64,000 nucleotides of DNA. It comes from Morinoia aosen. Lineage: Eukaryota; Arthropoda; Malacostraca; Amphipoda; Talitridae. Below are positions 10,980-23,430 of this stretch, in pieces. Each line of letters opens with the position of its first letter. Within the stretch, counting starts at the first letter, position 1. The position numbers and the translations under genes were made by a program. The stretch lies in the NCBI GenBank assembly GCA_030386875.1, contig CM059578.1:23421009-23485008 (forward strand), written 5' to 3'. The notes under the pieces were generated by a model, which ran no database searches, was not told the origin of the DNA, and saw only the letters and a program-made list of their open reading frames with translations.

Positions 10980-11505
10980 AAGGCAATTTCATTACAGCAA
11001 CGATACTAACAAGGTAATTTCATAATGGCAGCAGTACTGACAAGGCAATTTCATTAGAGTCGACAAAACAATTTCATTACAGAGCTAACAAGACAATTTC
11101 ATTACAGAGCTGACAAGACAATTTCATTACAGAGCTGACAAGACAATTTCATTACAGAGCTGACAAGAGAATTTCTTTACAGAGCTGACAAGACAATTTC
11201 ATTACAGAGCCCACAAGACAATTTCTTTACAGAGCCCACAAGACAATTTCATTACAGAGCCCACAAGACAATTTCATTACAGAGCTGACCAGACAATTTC
11301 ATTACAGAGCTGACAAGACAATTTCATTACAGAGCTGACCAGACAATTTCATTACAGAGCTGACCAGACAATTTCATTACAGAGCTGACAAGACAATTAC
11401 ATTACTGAGCTGACCAGACAATTTCATTACAGAGCTGACAAGACAATCACAGAGCTGAAAAGACAATCACAGAGCTGACAAGACAATCAAAGAGCTGACA
11501 AGACC
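10980..11505. repeat. 25 bp minisatellite, ~19 units
   Basis: The unit core is AGACAATTTCATTACAGAGC followed by TGACA, regular at 25 bp from about 11060. To the left are longer, diverged units (AAGGCAATTTCAT...). To the right the units shorten by losing TTTCATTA. Confidence 0.95.
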
Positions 11506-11509
11506 ACAA

Positions 11510-11655
11510 AACCAGACGCAGCTGCCCTGCCAAGACCCGGCCGGCACGCTGGCCCACTCGGCCGCCGGTTTTTATGCGTCCGTCGAGGGTTTTCCGGGCG
11601 ATAAAAACCCGGCAGCGTGAAGCGGCCGGAACTGGGGGGGGGGGGGGGGGGTGAG
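11510..11655. other. GC-rich spacer with hairpin and G18 run
   Basis: A GC-rich island between arrays. GCCGGTTTTTAT (11564-11575) faces ATAAAAACCCGGC (11601-11613), forming a stem with one bulged C. An uninterrupted run of 18 G lies at 11634-11651. Confidence 0.7.
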
Positions 11656-11748
11656 GAAATGTAGGGGTCAAATGGGGGGTACATCGGGAACGAAGGTGAG
11701 GGAAAGGCGAGGGTTCTTCCGAGGAAGATTTTGAGATGTGAGATCTGT

Positions 11749-12968
11749 GTGAGGGCAGTGTGAGGGCAGTGTGAGGGAAGTGTGATGGCAGTGTGAGGGC
11801 AGTGTAGGGGCAGTGTGGGAGCAGTGTGGGAGCAGTGTGAGGGCAGTGTGAGGGCAGTGTGAGGGCAGTGTGGGGGCAGTGTGGGGGCAGTGTGGGAGCA
11901 GTGTGAGGGCAGTGTGGGGGCAGTGTGGGGGCAGTGTGAGGGCAGTGTGAGGGCAGTGTGAGGGCAGTGTGGGGGCAGTGTGAGGGCAGTGTAGGGGCAA
12001 TGTGGGGGTAGTGTGGGGGCAGTGTGAGGGCAGTGTGGGGGCAGTGTGGGGCAGTGTGAGGGCAGTGTGGGGGCAGTGTGGTGGCAGTGTGGGGGCAGTG
12101 TGAGGGCAGTGTGGTGGCAGTGTGGGGGCAGTGTGGGGGCAGTGTGGGGCAGTGTGAGGGCAGTGTGGGGGCAGTGTGGGGACAGTGTGGGGCAGTGTGG
12201 GGCAGTGTGAGGGCAGTGTGGGGGCAGTGTGGGGGCAGTGTGAGGGCAGTGTGGGGGTAGTGTGGGGGCAGTGTATGGGCAGTGTGGGGCAGTGTGAGGC
12301 AGTGTGAGGCAGTGTGGGGGCAGTGTGGGGGCAGTGTGAGGGCAGTGTTGGGCAGTGTGGGGGCAGTGTGGGGGCAGTGTGAGGGCAGTGTGGGGGCAGT
12401 GTGGGGGCAGTGTGGGGGCAGTGTGGGGGCAGTGTGGGGGCAGTGGGGGGGCAGTGTTGGGGCAGTGTGGGGGCAGTGTGAGGGCAGTGTAAGTGCAGTG
12501 TGGGGGCAGTGTGAGGGCAGTGTGAGGGCAGTGTGAGGGCAGTGTGAGGGCAGTGTGAGGGCAGTGTGAGGGCAGTGTGAGGGCAGTGTGAGGGCAGTGT
12601 GAGGACAGTGTGAGGGCAGTGTGGGGGCAGTGTGAGGGCAGTGTGAGGGCAGTGTGAGGACAGTGTGAGGGCAGTGTGGGGCAGTGTGAGGCAGTGTGAG
12701 GCAGTGTGGGGGCAGTGTGAGGGCAGTGTGAGGGCAGTGTGGGGCAGTGTGGGGGCAGTGTGGGGGCAGTGTGAGGGCAGTGTGGGGGCAGTGTGGGGGC
12801 AGTGTGGGGGCAGTGTGGGGGCAGTGTGGGGGCAGTGGGGGGGCAGTGTTGGGGCAGTGTGGGGGCAGTGTGAGGGCAGTGTAAGTGCAGTGTGGGGGCA
12901 GTGTGAGGGCAGTGTGAGGGCAGTGTGAGGGCAGTGTGAGGGCAGTGTGAGGACAGTTTGAGGCAGTG
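11749..12968 (+). repeat. G-rich 11 bp minisatellite (GGGGGCAGTGT), ~110 units
   Basis: 11 bp units GGGGGCAGTGT and GAGGGCAGTGT alternate irregularly, with occasional 10 bp units (GGGGCAGTGT). G4-5 runs every 11 bp on the plus strand with 6-base loops fit a G-quadruplex pattern. A block of ~260 bp at 12281-12540 recurs at 12673-12932 (offset 392 bp) with the same rare variants, so it is an internal duplication. Confidence 0.95.
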
Positions 12969-12969
12969 G

Positions 12970-13140
12970 AAGAAAAAGTATTTCTAATCAGTCAATAATA
13001 ACATATGATGTTTTTGAACTTATTATATGTTACATTAGTGAATAACATGTTTTCAATCAGTGATATTTTCTTAGAGGTGGCAAACTAGCAATCAATTGCA
13101 TTCATCTACCTCTGCTCAACTGCTGATATTTAAGAGTAGA
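12970..13140. other. Short unique AT-rich spacer
   Basis: No gene or repeat is evident between the G-rich array and the next AT-rich degenerate repeat. Confidence 0.4.
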
Positions 13141-13395
13141 TGTGTGATGTAGTTTTGATAGACATGTATATAAAGTGATGAATAAATGTGGTTTTGATGA
13201 ATGTGTTATATAACTTTGATGAATATATTGTAGTTTTGATAAATAAATATACAGTGATAAATATAAAGCAGTTTTGATGATTATATTGTATGAATTTCTT
13301 GAATGAATTGTAGATTTGATACTGCAAGTGATGAATATAGAATATTTTTGATGAATATTATTTGATTTTGATACATTTGAAGTGAAAGCTGTTTG
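13140..13395. repeat. Degenerate TTTTGATGAAT repeat
   Basis: About eleven imperfect copies of TTTTGATGAAT(A/G)T are spaced 20-30 bp apart. The array is AT-rich and diverged. Confidence 0.6.
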
Positions 13396-14530
13396 AATGA
13401 GTTTTCATCCCAGCCTCCCTAAGTGCGATTTCCCGCCTCCAATCTCAGTTATAATGGCTTTGCATCTGCCTACCTATTTTCAAATTTTCCTAAGTTTGTT
13501 TGCAATAAATCCTACAAAAAAGTCTTCTAATATTCAAATGTTATTAACAAACTGTAAAACAGATGAAACTATCATCTCCACATTCGTTTTCTTTTTCGTT
13601 TGCATTTATGTACAAATATGTTTCTCTAATATCATGTCTTCTTGCAGAATGATTATAGATTTTGGGTCGATGTTGGTGTAGTTGCATTGGAGTGTGTTGG
13701 TGTTGTCTTTAAAATTTCTTTTTGCCTAAACGTTCTCAGTGGACGTGTTAGTGTTGAGTGAGTGTTTACAGCCTCTAATTTTTTTACACTAACAAAAATT
13801 TATGATAAAATATTTTTTTATATTAATAGTCTATTTTCTGGAAGCCTATACTCAAAAAAGTTACTGGTATTGCCTGAGATTTTTTTTACCCTAATTATCG
13901 ATTAACGGCTTCAGGTAGAAAATATTTTTCTATTTTTTACATTAACAAAAGAATTTTTACACTAATTTCAAATTTGCCATGGTATTTGAACTACTTTAGG
14001 AACCACCAAAAAACCTAAATTTCACCGTAATTTCATAACTCCTCATAACATCTTAATTTTTCATCATAATTTGCGGGCTTGAAATAAAAAGTGAATTCCA
14101 TGATTTTAACGAAAATTTTTCCCAGTACCTGAATTGAACGAAGATATCTGGACCTACCATAAAATTTGAACTTAATTTGAACCAAAGTCATCCCAAGGTA
14201 ATAAGAAGCCATATCGGCCATTTCTATCACGGATAATATTAGCCATAATATCCATACACTCAAAGGTTATGGGTACATACAGAAATGATGTAAATTTCTA
14301 TATGTAAATATACGTCAGTGTTCTCCCTTAGTAGCATTCCAACCAAAATTCTACAAACGGGAATGAATATGATAGAAAAATATTTAAAAACATTTATCAA
14401 TCGAATTATTAATTGTAAGATTTCACCTAAAAAACCCCGCGCCACAATATATCTGTTTTCATTTGATCGAGTGATACGAACCGTACGGTGGCGTCACACG
14501 TGAACTACCCGCTGCCGTCTATAGTAAGCC
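13396..14530. other. AT-rich unique interval
   Basis: Several short frames (60-94 codons) exist on both strands, but none shows a recognisable domain, a conserved motif or a coding-like boundary. I see nothing that supports a gene. Confidence 0.4.
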
Positions 14531-14534
14531 ATTG

Positions 14535-14945
14535 AAGTTCCTATTTTCTGAATACTCTCATTGTAATTCCAAGTCTATAAATACTTCATTATAATCCTCA
14601 TTCTCTAAAAACTTTTATTAAATGTCTCATTCTATGGATATTTCTATGATAAATCCCATTCTCTCAATACTAGTATTGTAATATTCATATCCTCAGTATT
14701 TTTATTGTTATTATCATTCTTCAAATATTTCAATAGTAGATCCCATTTTCTCAGTACTTTTACTATAATTCCTATTCTTTAAATGCTTTTTTTGTAATTC
14801 CCATTCTCCCAATACTTTTTTTGTAAATTATTTTCTCAAAAATCATTTCATAATTCCCATCATCTCAATACTATTTTTGTAAATTATGCTCCCTCAACAT
14901 TTTTATGATGATTTCCATCCTATAAACACTCATGAGTACATTATT
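14535..14945. repeat. Degenerate ~36 bp AT-rich repeat
   Basis: About ten to twelve diverged units share CCCATTCTCTCAATACTTTT followed by a TTGTAATT-type segment. It is an old array without clean periodicity. Confidence 0.65.
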
Positions 14946-15185
14946 AATTAATTGTTCTTTAATACTTGGGTATTCATTTTTGAGCGATACTGCCCCGCAT
15001 TCTGTTAAAAAATCTACCCTTTAGCGTGTGATTCTGTAATACAGAGTTGAATTTTTGTGTATATGTTATTCTTCAGGTATTTTTCGATTGTTTGTTATGC
15101 CTTAAACATTTCAGAGTATTCTTACTCGCAGGACACTTTCCTGAGCATTTGTCATTGAGGAGTCATTTCCCAGGTAAGAATTATG
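14946..15185. other. Spacer grading into the 58/59 bp array
   Basis: Contains diverged words of the array to the right (TATGCCTTAAACATTTC at about 15097), so the array probably once extended further left. Confidence 0.5.
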
Positions 15186-15189
15186 CTAT

Positions 15190-18100
15190 AAACATTTTCT
15201 CCGTGTTTGATATACCCTAGATGCTCTCCAGTATGTTCATCATGCCTTAAACATTTTCTCCGTGTTTGATATACCCTAGATGCTCTCCAGTATGTTCATC
15301 ATGCCTTAAAAATTTTCTCCGTGTTTGATATACCCTAGATGCTCTCCAGTATGTTCATCATGCCTTAAACATTTTCTCCGTGTTTGATATACCCTAGATG
15401 CTCTCCAGTATGTTCATATGCCTTAAACATTTTCTCCGTGTTTGATATACCCTAGATGCTCTCCAGTATGTTCATCATGCCTTAAACATTTTCTCCGTGT
15501 TTGATATACCCTAGACGCTCTCCAGTATGTTCATATGCCTTAAACATTTTCTCCGTGTTTGATATACCCTAGATGCTCTCCAGTATGTTCATCATGCCTT
15601 AAACATTTTCTCCGTGTTTGATATACCCTAGATGCTCTCCAGTATGTTCATCATGCCTTAAACATTTTCTCCGTGTTTGATATACCCTAGATGCTCTCCA
15701 GTATGTTCATATGCCTTAAACATTTTCTCCGTGTTTGATATACCCTAGATGCTCTCCAGTATGTTCATATGCCTTAAACATTTTCTCCGTGTTTGATATA
15801 CCCTAGATGCTCTCCAGTATGTTCATCATGCCTTAAACATTTTCTCCGTGTTTGATACACCCTAGATGCTCTCCAGTATGTTCATCATGCCTTAAACATT
15901 TTCTCCGTGTTTGATATACCCTAGATGCTCTCCAGTATGTTCATATGCCTTAAACATTTTCTCCGTGTTTGATATACCCTAGACGCTCTCCAGTATGTTC
16001 ATCATGCCTTAAACATTTTCTCCGTGTTTGATACACCCTAGATGCTCTCCAGTATGTTCATCATGCCTTAAACATTTTCTCCGTGTTTGATATACCCTAG
16101 ATGCTCTCCAGTATGTTCATATGCCTTAAACATTTTCTCCGTGTTTGATATACCCTAGACGCTCTCCAGTATGTTCATATGCCTTAAACATTTTCTCCGT
16201 GTTTGATATACCCTAGATGCTCTCCAGTATGTTCATATGCCTTAAACATTTTCTCCGTGTGTGATATACCCTAGATGCTCTCCAGTATGTTCATATGCCT
16301 TAAACATTTTCTCCGTGTTTGATATACCCTAGATGCTCTCCAGTATGTTCATATGCCTTAAACATTTTCTCCGTGTGTGATATACCCTAGATGCTCTCCA
16401 GTATGTTCATATGCCTTAAACATTTTCTCCGTGTTTGATATACCCTAGATGCTCTCCAGTATGTTCATATGCCTTAAACATTTTCTCCGTGTTTGATATA
16501 CCCTAGATGCTCTCCAGTATGTTCATATGCCTTAAACATTTTCTCCGTGTTTGATATACCCTAGATGCTCTCCAGTATGTTCATATGCCTTAAACATTTT
16601 CTCCGTGTGTGATATACCCTAGATGCTCTCCAGTATGTTCATATGCCTTAAACATTTTCTCCGTGTTTGATATACCCTAGATGCTCTCCAGTATGTTCAT
16701 ATGCCTTAAACATTTTCTCCGTGTGTGATATACCCTAGATGCTCTCCAGTATGTTCATATGCCTTAAACATTTTCTCCGTGTGTGATATACCCTAGATGC
16801 TCTCCAGTATGTTCATATGCCTTAAACATTTTCTCCGTGTTTGATATACCCTAGATGCTCTCCAGTATGTTCATATGCCTTAAACATTTTCTCCGTGTTT
16901 GATATACCCTAGATGCTCTCCAGTATGTTCATATGCCTTAAACATTTTCTCCGTGTGTGATATACCCTAGATGCTCTCCAGTATGTTCATATGCCTTAAA
17001 CATTTTCTCCGTGTGTGATATACCCTAGATGCTCTCCAGTATGTTCATATGCCTTAAACATTTTCTCCGTGTTTGATATACCCTAGATGCTCTCCAGTAT
17101 GTTCATATGCCTTAAACATTTTCTCCGTGTTTGATATACCCTAGATGCTCTCCAGTATGTTCATATGCCTTAAACATTTTCTCCGTGTTTGATATACCCT
17201 AGATGCTCTCCAGTATGTTCATATGCCTTAAACATTTTCTCCGTGTGTGATATACCCTAGATGCTCTCCAGTATGTTCATATGCCTTAAACATTTTCTCC
17301 GTGTGTGATATACCCTAGATGCTCTCCAGTATGTTCATATGCCTTAAACATTTTCTCCGTGTCTGATATACCCTAGATGCTCTCCAGTATGTTCATATGC
17401 CTTAAACATTTTCTCCGTGTGTGATATACCCTAGATGCTCTCCAGTATGTTCATATGCCTTAAACATTTTCTCCGTGTGTGATATACCCTAGATGCTCTC
17501 CAGTATGTTCATCATGCCTTAAACATTTTCTCCGTGTGTGATATACCCTAGATGCTCTCCAGTATGTTCATCATGCCTTAAACATTTTCTCCGTGTGTGA
17601 TATACCCTAGATGCTCTCCAGTATGTTCATATGCCTTAAACATTTTCTCCGTGTTTGATATACCCTAGATGCTCTCCAGTATGTTCATATGCCTTAAACA
17701 TTTTCTCCGTGTTTGATATACCCTAGATGCTCTCCAGTATGTTCATCATGCCTTAAACATTTTCTCCGTGTGTGATATACCCTAGATGCTCTCCAGTATG
17801 TTCATCATGCCTTAAACATTTTCTCCGTGTGTGATATACCCTAGATGCTCTCCAGTATGTTCATATGCCTTAAACATTTTCTCCGTGTGTGATATACCCT
17901 AGATGCTCTCCAGTATGTTCATCATGCCTTAAACATTTTCTCCGTGTTTGATATACCCTAGATGCTCTCCAGTATGTTCATATGCCTTAAACATTTTCTC
18001 CGTGTGTGATATACCCTAGATGCTCTCCAGTATGTTCATCATGCCTTAAACATTTTCTCCGTGTGTGATATACCCTAGATGCTCTCCAGTATGTTCATCA

Positions 18101-18458
18101 TGCCTTAAACATTTTCTCCGTGTGTGATATACCCTAGATGCTCTCCAGTATGTTCATATGCCTTAAACATTTTCTCCGTGTTTGATATACCCTAGATGCT
18201 CTCCAGTATGTTCATATGCCTTAAACATTTTCTCCGTGTTTGATATACCCTAGATGCTCTCCAGTATGTTCATATGCCTTAAACATTTTCTCCGTGTGTG
18301 ATATACCCTAGATGCTCTCCAGTATGTTCATCATGCCTTAAACATTTTCTCCGTGTGTGATATACCCTAGATGCTCTCCAGTATGTTCATATGCCTTGAA
18401 CATTTTCTCCGTGTTTGATATACCCTAGATGCTCTCCAGTATGTTCATCATGCCTTGC
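15190..18458. repeat. 58/59 bp minisatellite, ~56 units
   Basis: A highly uniform array with cores CCTTAAACATTTTCTCCGTG and ATACCCTAGATGCTCTCCAG. Unit length is 59 bp with TTCATCATGCC and 58 bp with TTCATATGCC. The long form dominates the left end (15.2-16.1 kb) and returns near 17.5-18.1 kb. A second variable site (GTGTTTG or GTGTGTG) appears only from about 16.26 kb rightwards. Such low divergence implies recent expansion or homogenisation. Confidence 0.97.
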
Positions 18459-18900
18459 TTGATTTTAGCGTTTGAATTTATTCTAAATGTACTGCATGTT
18501 GATGTACTGCATGTACTGCATGTACTGCATGTTTTTTATACCTTAGATGGTTTCTTGTACGTTATTTTTTTCAGCTAATAAGCATTCGCGCCTATTTTTA
18601 AAATTTTACATTATACCTGTATGACTTTCACATCCAATAAGTTTTTCTGTTTGTTTTTTACACACATCTCATTTTTCTTTTATAATTTTTACTTCTAATG
18701 ATCACAAGCTAACCTGCATTTTTTCAACAATGCATGATTTTCTAGTATAATTTTCACATCTAGTATGCTCTCTTGCATGTTTTTATATCTTACATGATTT
18801 TCATATCTAATATGCTTTCATGCATGTTTTCCATAGCCTGAATGGTGTTCGACATTATATATTTTACAGAGCCTATTTTTGATACCCAAGGTATACTCCC
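18459..18900. repeat. Diverged repeat margin with ATGTACTGC microrepeat
   Basis: 18490-18530 carries four copies of the 9 bp unit ATGTACTGC. 18650-18850 contains diverged TTTTCACATCTAGTATGCT words, probably decayed relatives of neighbouring repeats. Confidence 0.55.
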
Positions 18901-20500
18901 CTGTGTGTTTTTGAAAGCCTTTAAAAAACGGCCGTTGGGAGTTAGTGCCTCGAAGCGTATAAATTAATTAGATGCCCTTTAAAAAGGCCTTAGTAACCGC
19001 CCAGCCTTATTAACATATTCTAAGGGCCTTAATTTTATACCTCACTGAACTTAGGGAAGGAGCTGGCCAGAGGTCCTGGCGTGGACACGAGTAACTACAC
19101 CTCGCTTGCGGTGATTGTTACAGGGGTTGTCGTATTTGAGGTCCGCTTCCGACGGTCACCTTACAAGTACAGTCGACCGCGGGATTTTTTCTGCAGGAAG
19201 TGCAGTGGAGACGTCGATTTTTTGTGGATATATCCGTGTTGACTGGAGGAAAAAGTTATATGAGGTGTCTGAATAAGATTAATGAGAATTTCATACATGA
19301 AATGTGATTTGACTGCTATTGTCAACATGAAATTTATAGGATTTTTCCGTAGTTAAATCATTTTGGAGTTGAATTATTCCGTAGTTAAATCATTTCAGAG
19401 TTGAATTATTCCGTAGTCGTTTTTTTGTGCCTGAATGAGGGAGAAAATATGAAGTTCACGTAGGTAGAAAAACTGGAAAGATATCGTGAAGACATTCTAC
19501 TTCAATGCGCATTTCGAAATTGGTTAACTTCCATATACATTGTAAAAGAGAAAAATAGGTATTTTTCATGAGCATCTCATCAAACCAGAGCGGCCAACTG
19601 AAGAAAATTTAATAACAGAACAGAAAACTTTTTTTGCATCTAGAATTTCTCACAATATAATAAAAAACAACTTCGGGGGCCTAATAATGATAGAAAATTC
19701 TACTTTTCATCCTACAGTTGGTTAGTCGACCCTAAGATGACATTGAAGTGAGTTATAGGGTAAAATACAAAAAGAAGTTCCAGTAAATACAATAATGCGG
19801 TGCTTATCCCATTTTTGTTGAGGCCAACATAAGGTTCACAAGGGCCTGCAAATTTGATTCGAAAACATGTTAGTTTAAGCCTCTGTAACCGAAACAAAGG
19901 CGTTCCAAAGTGAGGAAGATTGAAACAACCATTTCTATAGAGTTAAGGCACTGTGGAATCTATGCACAAGATCCATGGATACAGTTGAGAAAGAAGTTCA
20001 TGAAACAAGATAAAATATGAAGAAAGAAGTGGTAGGCATTGAAAAACAGGATAGCTGTGAACATCAAAAGATGGTCCGAAACATAACAAAAAGCCTGTTT
20101 CTACTTCAACGAAAAGAAGAAAGGGAGGAGAAACTAATCAATGAATAAATATTTCAAACGGATTTATTGAAAAACTGAGGAGCTCGATGTACAATTTAAC
20201 GAAACTTTTTTTATAAATTCTTTTTTTGACTCGGTGGCTATTGAGAAGCAAATGAAAAAATGGGCTAATCAGTTACATGGTATTAATTCCAATCCAGTCA
20301 CATCGCGTGAGATTGTGGTTAAATTGCGTGCAATTTTATTATAGTCAAATTACGTGGGATTCCAGGCAAATTGTTAAAAATTCTGATTAAATTGTAAAAT
20401 ATTTTTGTCCTATTCTGCGAAATTCAACTCACGATAAGTAAAATTCCCTTCAAATTGTGCGAGATCCGAATCAAATTATCAGATGTTCAATTTACTGCGT
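18901..20500. other. Unique interval, no gene supported
   Basis: Mostly unique AT-rich DNA. It has a GC-richer patch at 19030-19210 and a 32 bp duplication around CCGTAGTTAAATCATTT (19350, 19379). The 61-codon minus frame at 19712-19897 has no recognisable family. Confidence 0.45.
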
Positions 20501-20517
20501 GTGAGCATCAACCAAAT

Positions 20518-20790
20518 TCAACACACTCACACACACATGTACAACACACACACTCATGTACAACACACACACACATGTACAACGCACACACACACATGTA
20601 CACACACACACACACATGTACAACACACACACACACATGTACAACACACACACACACATGTACAACGCACACACACACATGTACACACATACACACACAT
20701 GTACAACACACTCACACACACATGTACAACACGCACACACACACATGTACAACACACACACACACATGTACAACACACACACACGAACGT
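20518..20790. repeat. (CA)n / ATGTACAAC minisatellite
   Basis: About 13 units of 17-21 bp each consist of a (CA)n run followed by ATGTACAAC. Frames on both strands give CTCV/HTHT low-complexity peptides and are not genes. Confidence 0.9.
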
Positions 20791-20987
20791 GGGAGAATTT
20801 CCCACCTACGCACTTTGTTCCTACGCAAATTCCCGCCGGAATTTCGTTCCAGCGATATTCCCAACGGCTGGGAATGGAGTATATTTTTGCATAGGCATAT
20901 AGCGTACCAGGAACACGATTCCTTTTGGATGATTTGAGTCCTTAAAGTACTTATTTTTTTACAATTGACTGAACATAACTGAGGGTA

Positions 20988-21080
20988 TGATATTCTGGTA
21001 CTGACGTACGATATTCTGGTACTGACGTACGATATTCTGGTACTGACGTACGATATTCTGATACTGACGTACGATATTGT
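20988..21080. repeat. 21 bp tandem repeat, ~4.5 units
   Basis: The unit GATATTCTGGTACTGACGTA plus C is nearly identical across 20989-21078. Confidence 0.9.
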
Positions 21081-21269
21081 GTAGCTGATGCACCCATGTC
21101 ATGAAAACTGGAGGCATAATTATTAAGTTAGGACTGTGGCTCCTTCATCTAAATGGTCATTAAAAAGCGGTCAGTAAACAAAGGTCTTTAAATAACAGTC
21201 TTCAAATAACTGTCTTTAAATAACGTAACGTAATATCGTGACTTTAAAATTACCAAACAACGCTCCCAA

Positions 21270-21540
21270 GCACTCACCCGAAAATCACTTAGTAGATTAC
21301 CTAATTACTTCCATGACAACGTTCCTACTAATGCGCCTAATAACGTACCTACTAAAGTGCCTAATAACGTATCTAATAATGTACCTATTAATGTATCTAA
21401 AATCATACTATTAACGTACCTAAAAAGATACGTAAAAACGTACCTAATAACGTACCTATTAACGTACCTGCTAACGTACCTATTAGCGTACCTAAAAACA
21501 TACCTAATAACGTACCTAAAAACATACACAAGTACCTGCC
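21270..21540. repeat. AACGTACCTAATA repeat
   Basis: Units of 12-16 bp are built on AACGTACCTA with AATAACGT or TTAACGT linkers. About 18 copies, moderately diverged. The minus-strand frame (RYVFRYV-type peptide) is a repeat artefact. Confidence 0.8.
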
Positions 21541-21544
21541 TGGC

Positions 21545-23160
21545 CCAAAGAAGCAGCAGAACACGAAGTGTCACAGTCAATAAAATTTTGAGAGTCTAAT
21601 ATGTTGTAACCAAAGGCCATTTACTAGTGAATAGCAGGGCTGGTAATGAGCCTTTATTTACTCTATACGTGTATTATTCCAAATTGTGTTTGTTTCCTAA
21701 TGTTAGGATAACATATATCTTAATTTTCCTTCAAAATCATAGTTGTATCTAGATTTTATTTTTTTTAATTAGCTTCGCTTTCGTTGTTTTCTGCGAAATA
21801 ATCATGTAACAATTCAAATACCACTTAACGAGAATTTAATTCTAAATTGTAGTGCATGTACAATATATATGTACAATTAATATAGGACTTAGTTTATCAG
21901 TGTTGTGTGAGCAGTCAATAAATTAATTTAGATGACATCAAAGTCGATGGTTTTATTAATGGTAAATATTTTCTTCACTCCATTAGTACTCAATGAGTTA
22001 CTTCATTTACTAAACAAAAATGATTTCAGCAAAAATGGAATAAACTGTTCAAATGAAACAAATTCCTTTAATACACATAAATTCAGTTGAATCAAAATTC
22101 TTCCTCAACATTAAAGCACAAAATGCTTTCAAGTCCAAGCTTCTTCTTAAGTTTCGCAAGAATTTCTTCCTTTGAATTTCAACAATCAACAAATTCTTGG
22201 ACACCAAATCTGCTTCAAAAAAATCTTCGACATCGAGATCGCATTTTCTGCTTCACGAGACCTCATGCGTCCGTCCACCCACGCTCCTTTTTACAAAACA
22301 CACTAAAGGTTCTCTCAAGCCTCCATTCATAAAATCCTCCCTCATACTTTTTTAAGGTAAAATCTGTTCTTTTTCTACCCGCACACGCTGAGCACGAGCC
22401 CGACAAAGCAGGCCTCTAAAGTTTCAATAAAAAGTCGTACAAAGTTGTCAAGGCGGCGACGTCACCGCGACAAGCACACAACACCACTCATTACATGACT
22501 TTTTAGGAAGCCTCTTCAGGCCTTTATAAAAAAGAACCATTGTCATGGGCACCCTGGAACTGCTGCCGCAACTCCCACACCGCCTTCGAAAAACCAAACA
22601 AACTCCAAAAAAACATCAATTGCGCTGGATTAAACCTCACGTAACTTCACCCAAAACAAATTATATCATAAACATCAACTGCAAACCTCAAAATGATATT
22701 AAAATGCCTGTATAAAAGTGATTTTTGATCATTTTAGATGGATTTTAATAGCGGGGGCCGGCCAGGTGCGAGCGGCTGTACCCACCAACCGCCCACACAT
22801 ACCGCAGGGTATCACAGATACGCATCGAGAGGCCCGCTTTATAGAAGCAAATTCCCTGCTTTAGAAATGCAGAGCGACGGCCTGCATCAGAAATTTGTGT
22901 CCTATTTTTGGTAGGCCTTTGAAATAAAGCTATAGAGAAAGGAGGGTTCCTTTTTAAGGCGTGGGTGGAGTGGAGTTTTATTAGGGACTAGGCGCGGTCG
23001 GAGTGGGTGCGTTCGCTCGGGAAAGATTCTATGGAAAATCGTTAAAATCGCCCGTACTTTGTATACGAGCGCGTGCACAAAGTGCGTGGGAGAAATAGGC
23101 CTCCGTACAAAAGGTTACATGATACACTGCAGGCCGTGTGGAGGGGAGCAAACAACACAC
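21545..23160. other. Unique interval, AT-rich then more GC-rich
   Basis: 21.6-22.4 kb is AT-rich. 22.4-23.1 kb is richer in CG dinucleotides and contains a CRE-like GACGTCAC core at about 22470 and the palindrome half GTATCACAGATACG at 22809-22822. No coding frame above chance was found. The CG-rich part could be regulatory, but nothing in the sequence proves it. Confidence 0.35.
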
Positions 23161-23164
23161 ACTG

Positions 23165-23430
23165 CAAATTGGCCCGTTTTATACCGTGCATTTATATACC
23201 ATGTCTGGCCGGCCTACAGAAAAATCTCGTACACGAACCGATGCACCATCTATTTTATAGGATGTATTTTGTACCATGTGTTTTATACTACGTATTTGCA
23301 CCATGTCTTGCCGACGTCGCTATTGAAAAATCTCATACACGAACCGATGTACCATGCGTTTTATATTTTGTATTTATATCATGTTTAAGTTACCTATTGA
23401 AAAATACCATACACAAACCTATGTAGTACC
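23165..23430. repeat. Diverged ~106 bp tandem duplication
   Basis: GAAAAATCTCGTACACGAAC (23219), GAAAAATCTCATACACGAAC (23325) and GAAAAATACCATACACAAAC (23399) mark three copies at 106 and 74 bp spacing. TATACCATGT/CACCATGT words recur between them. Confidence 0.75.

Noticed and set aside
20483-20937. Histidine/threonine-rich and cysteine/valine-rich frames
   Set aside because: Direct products of (CA)n/(TG)n with a short spacer.
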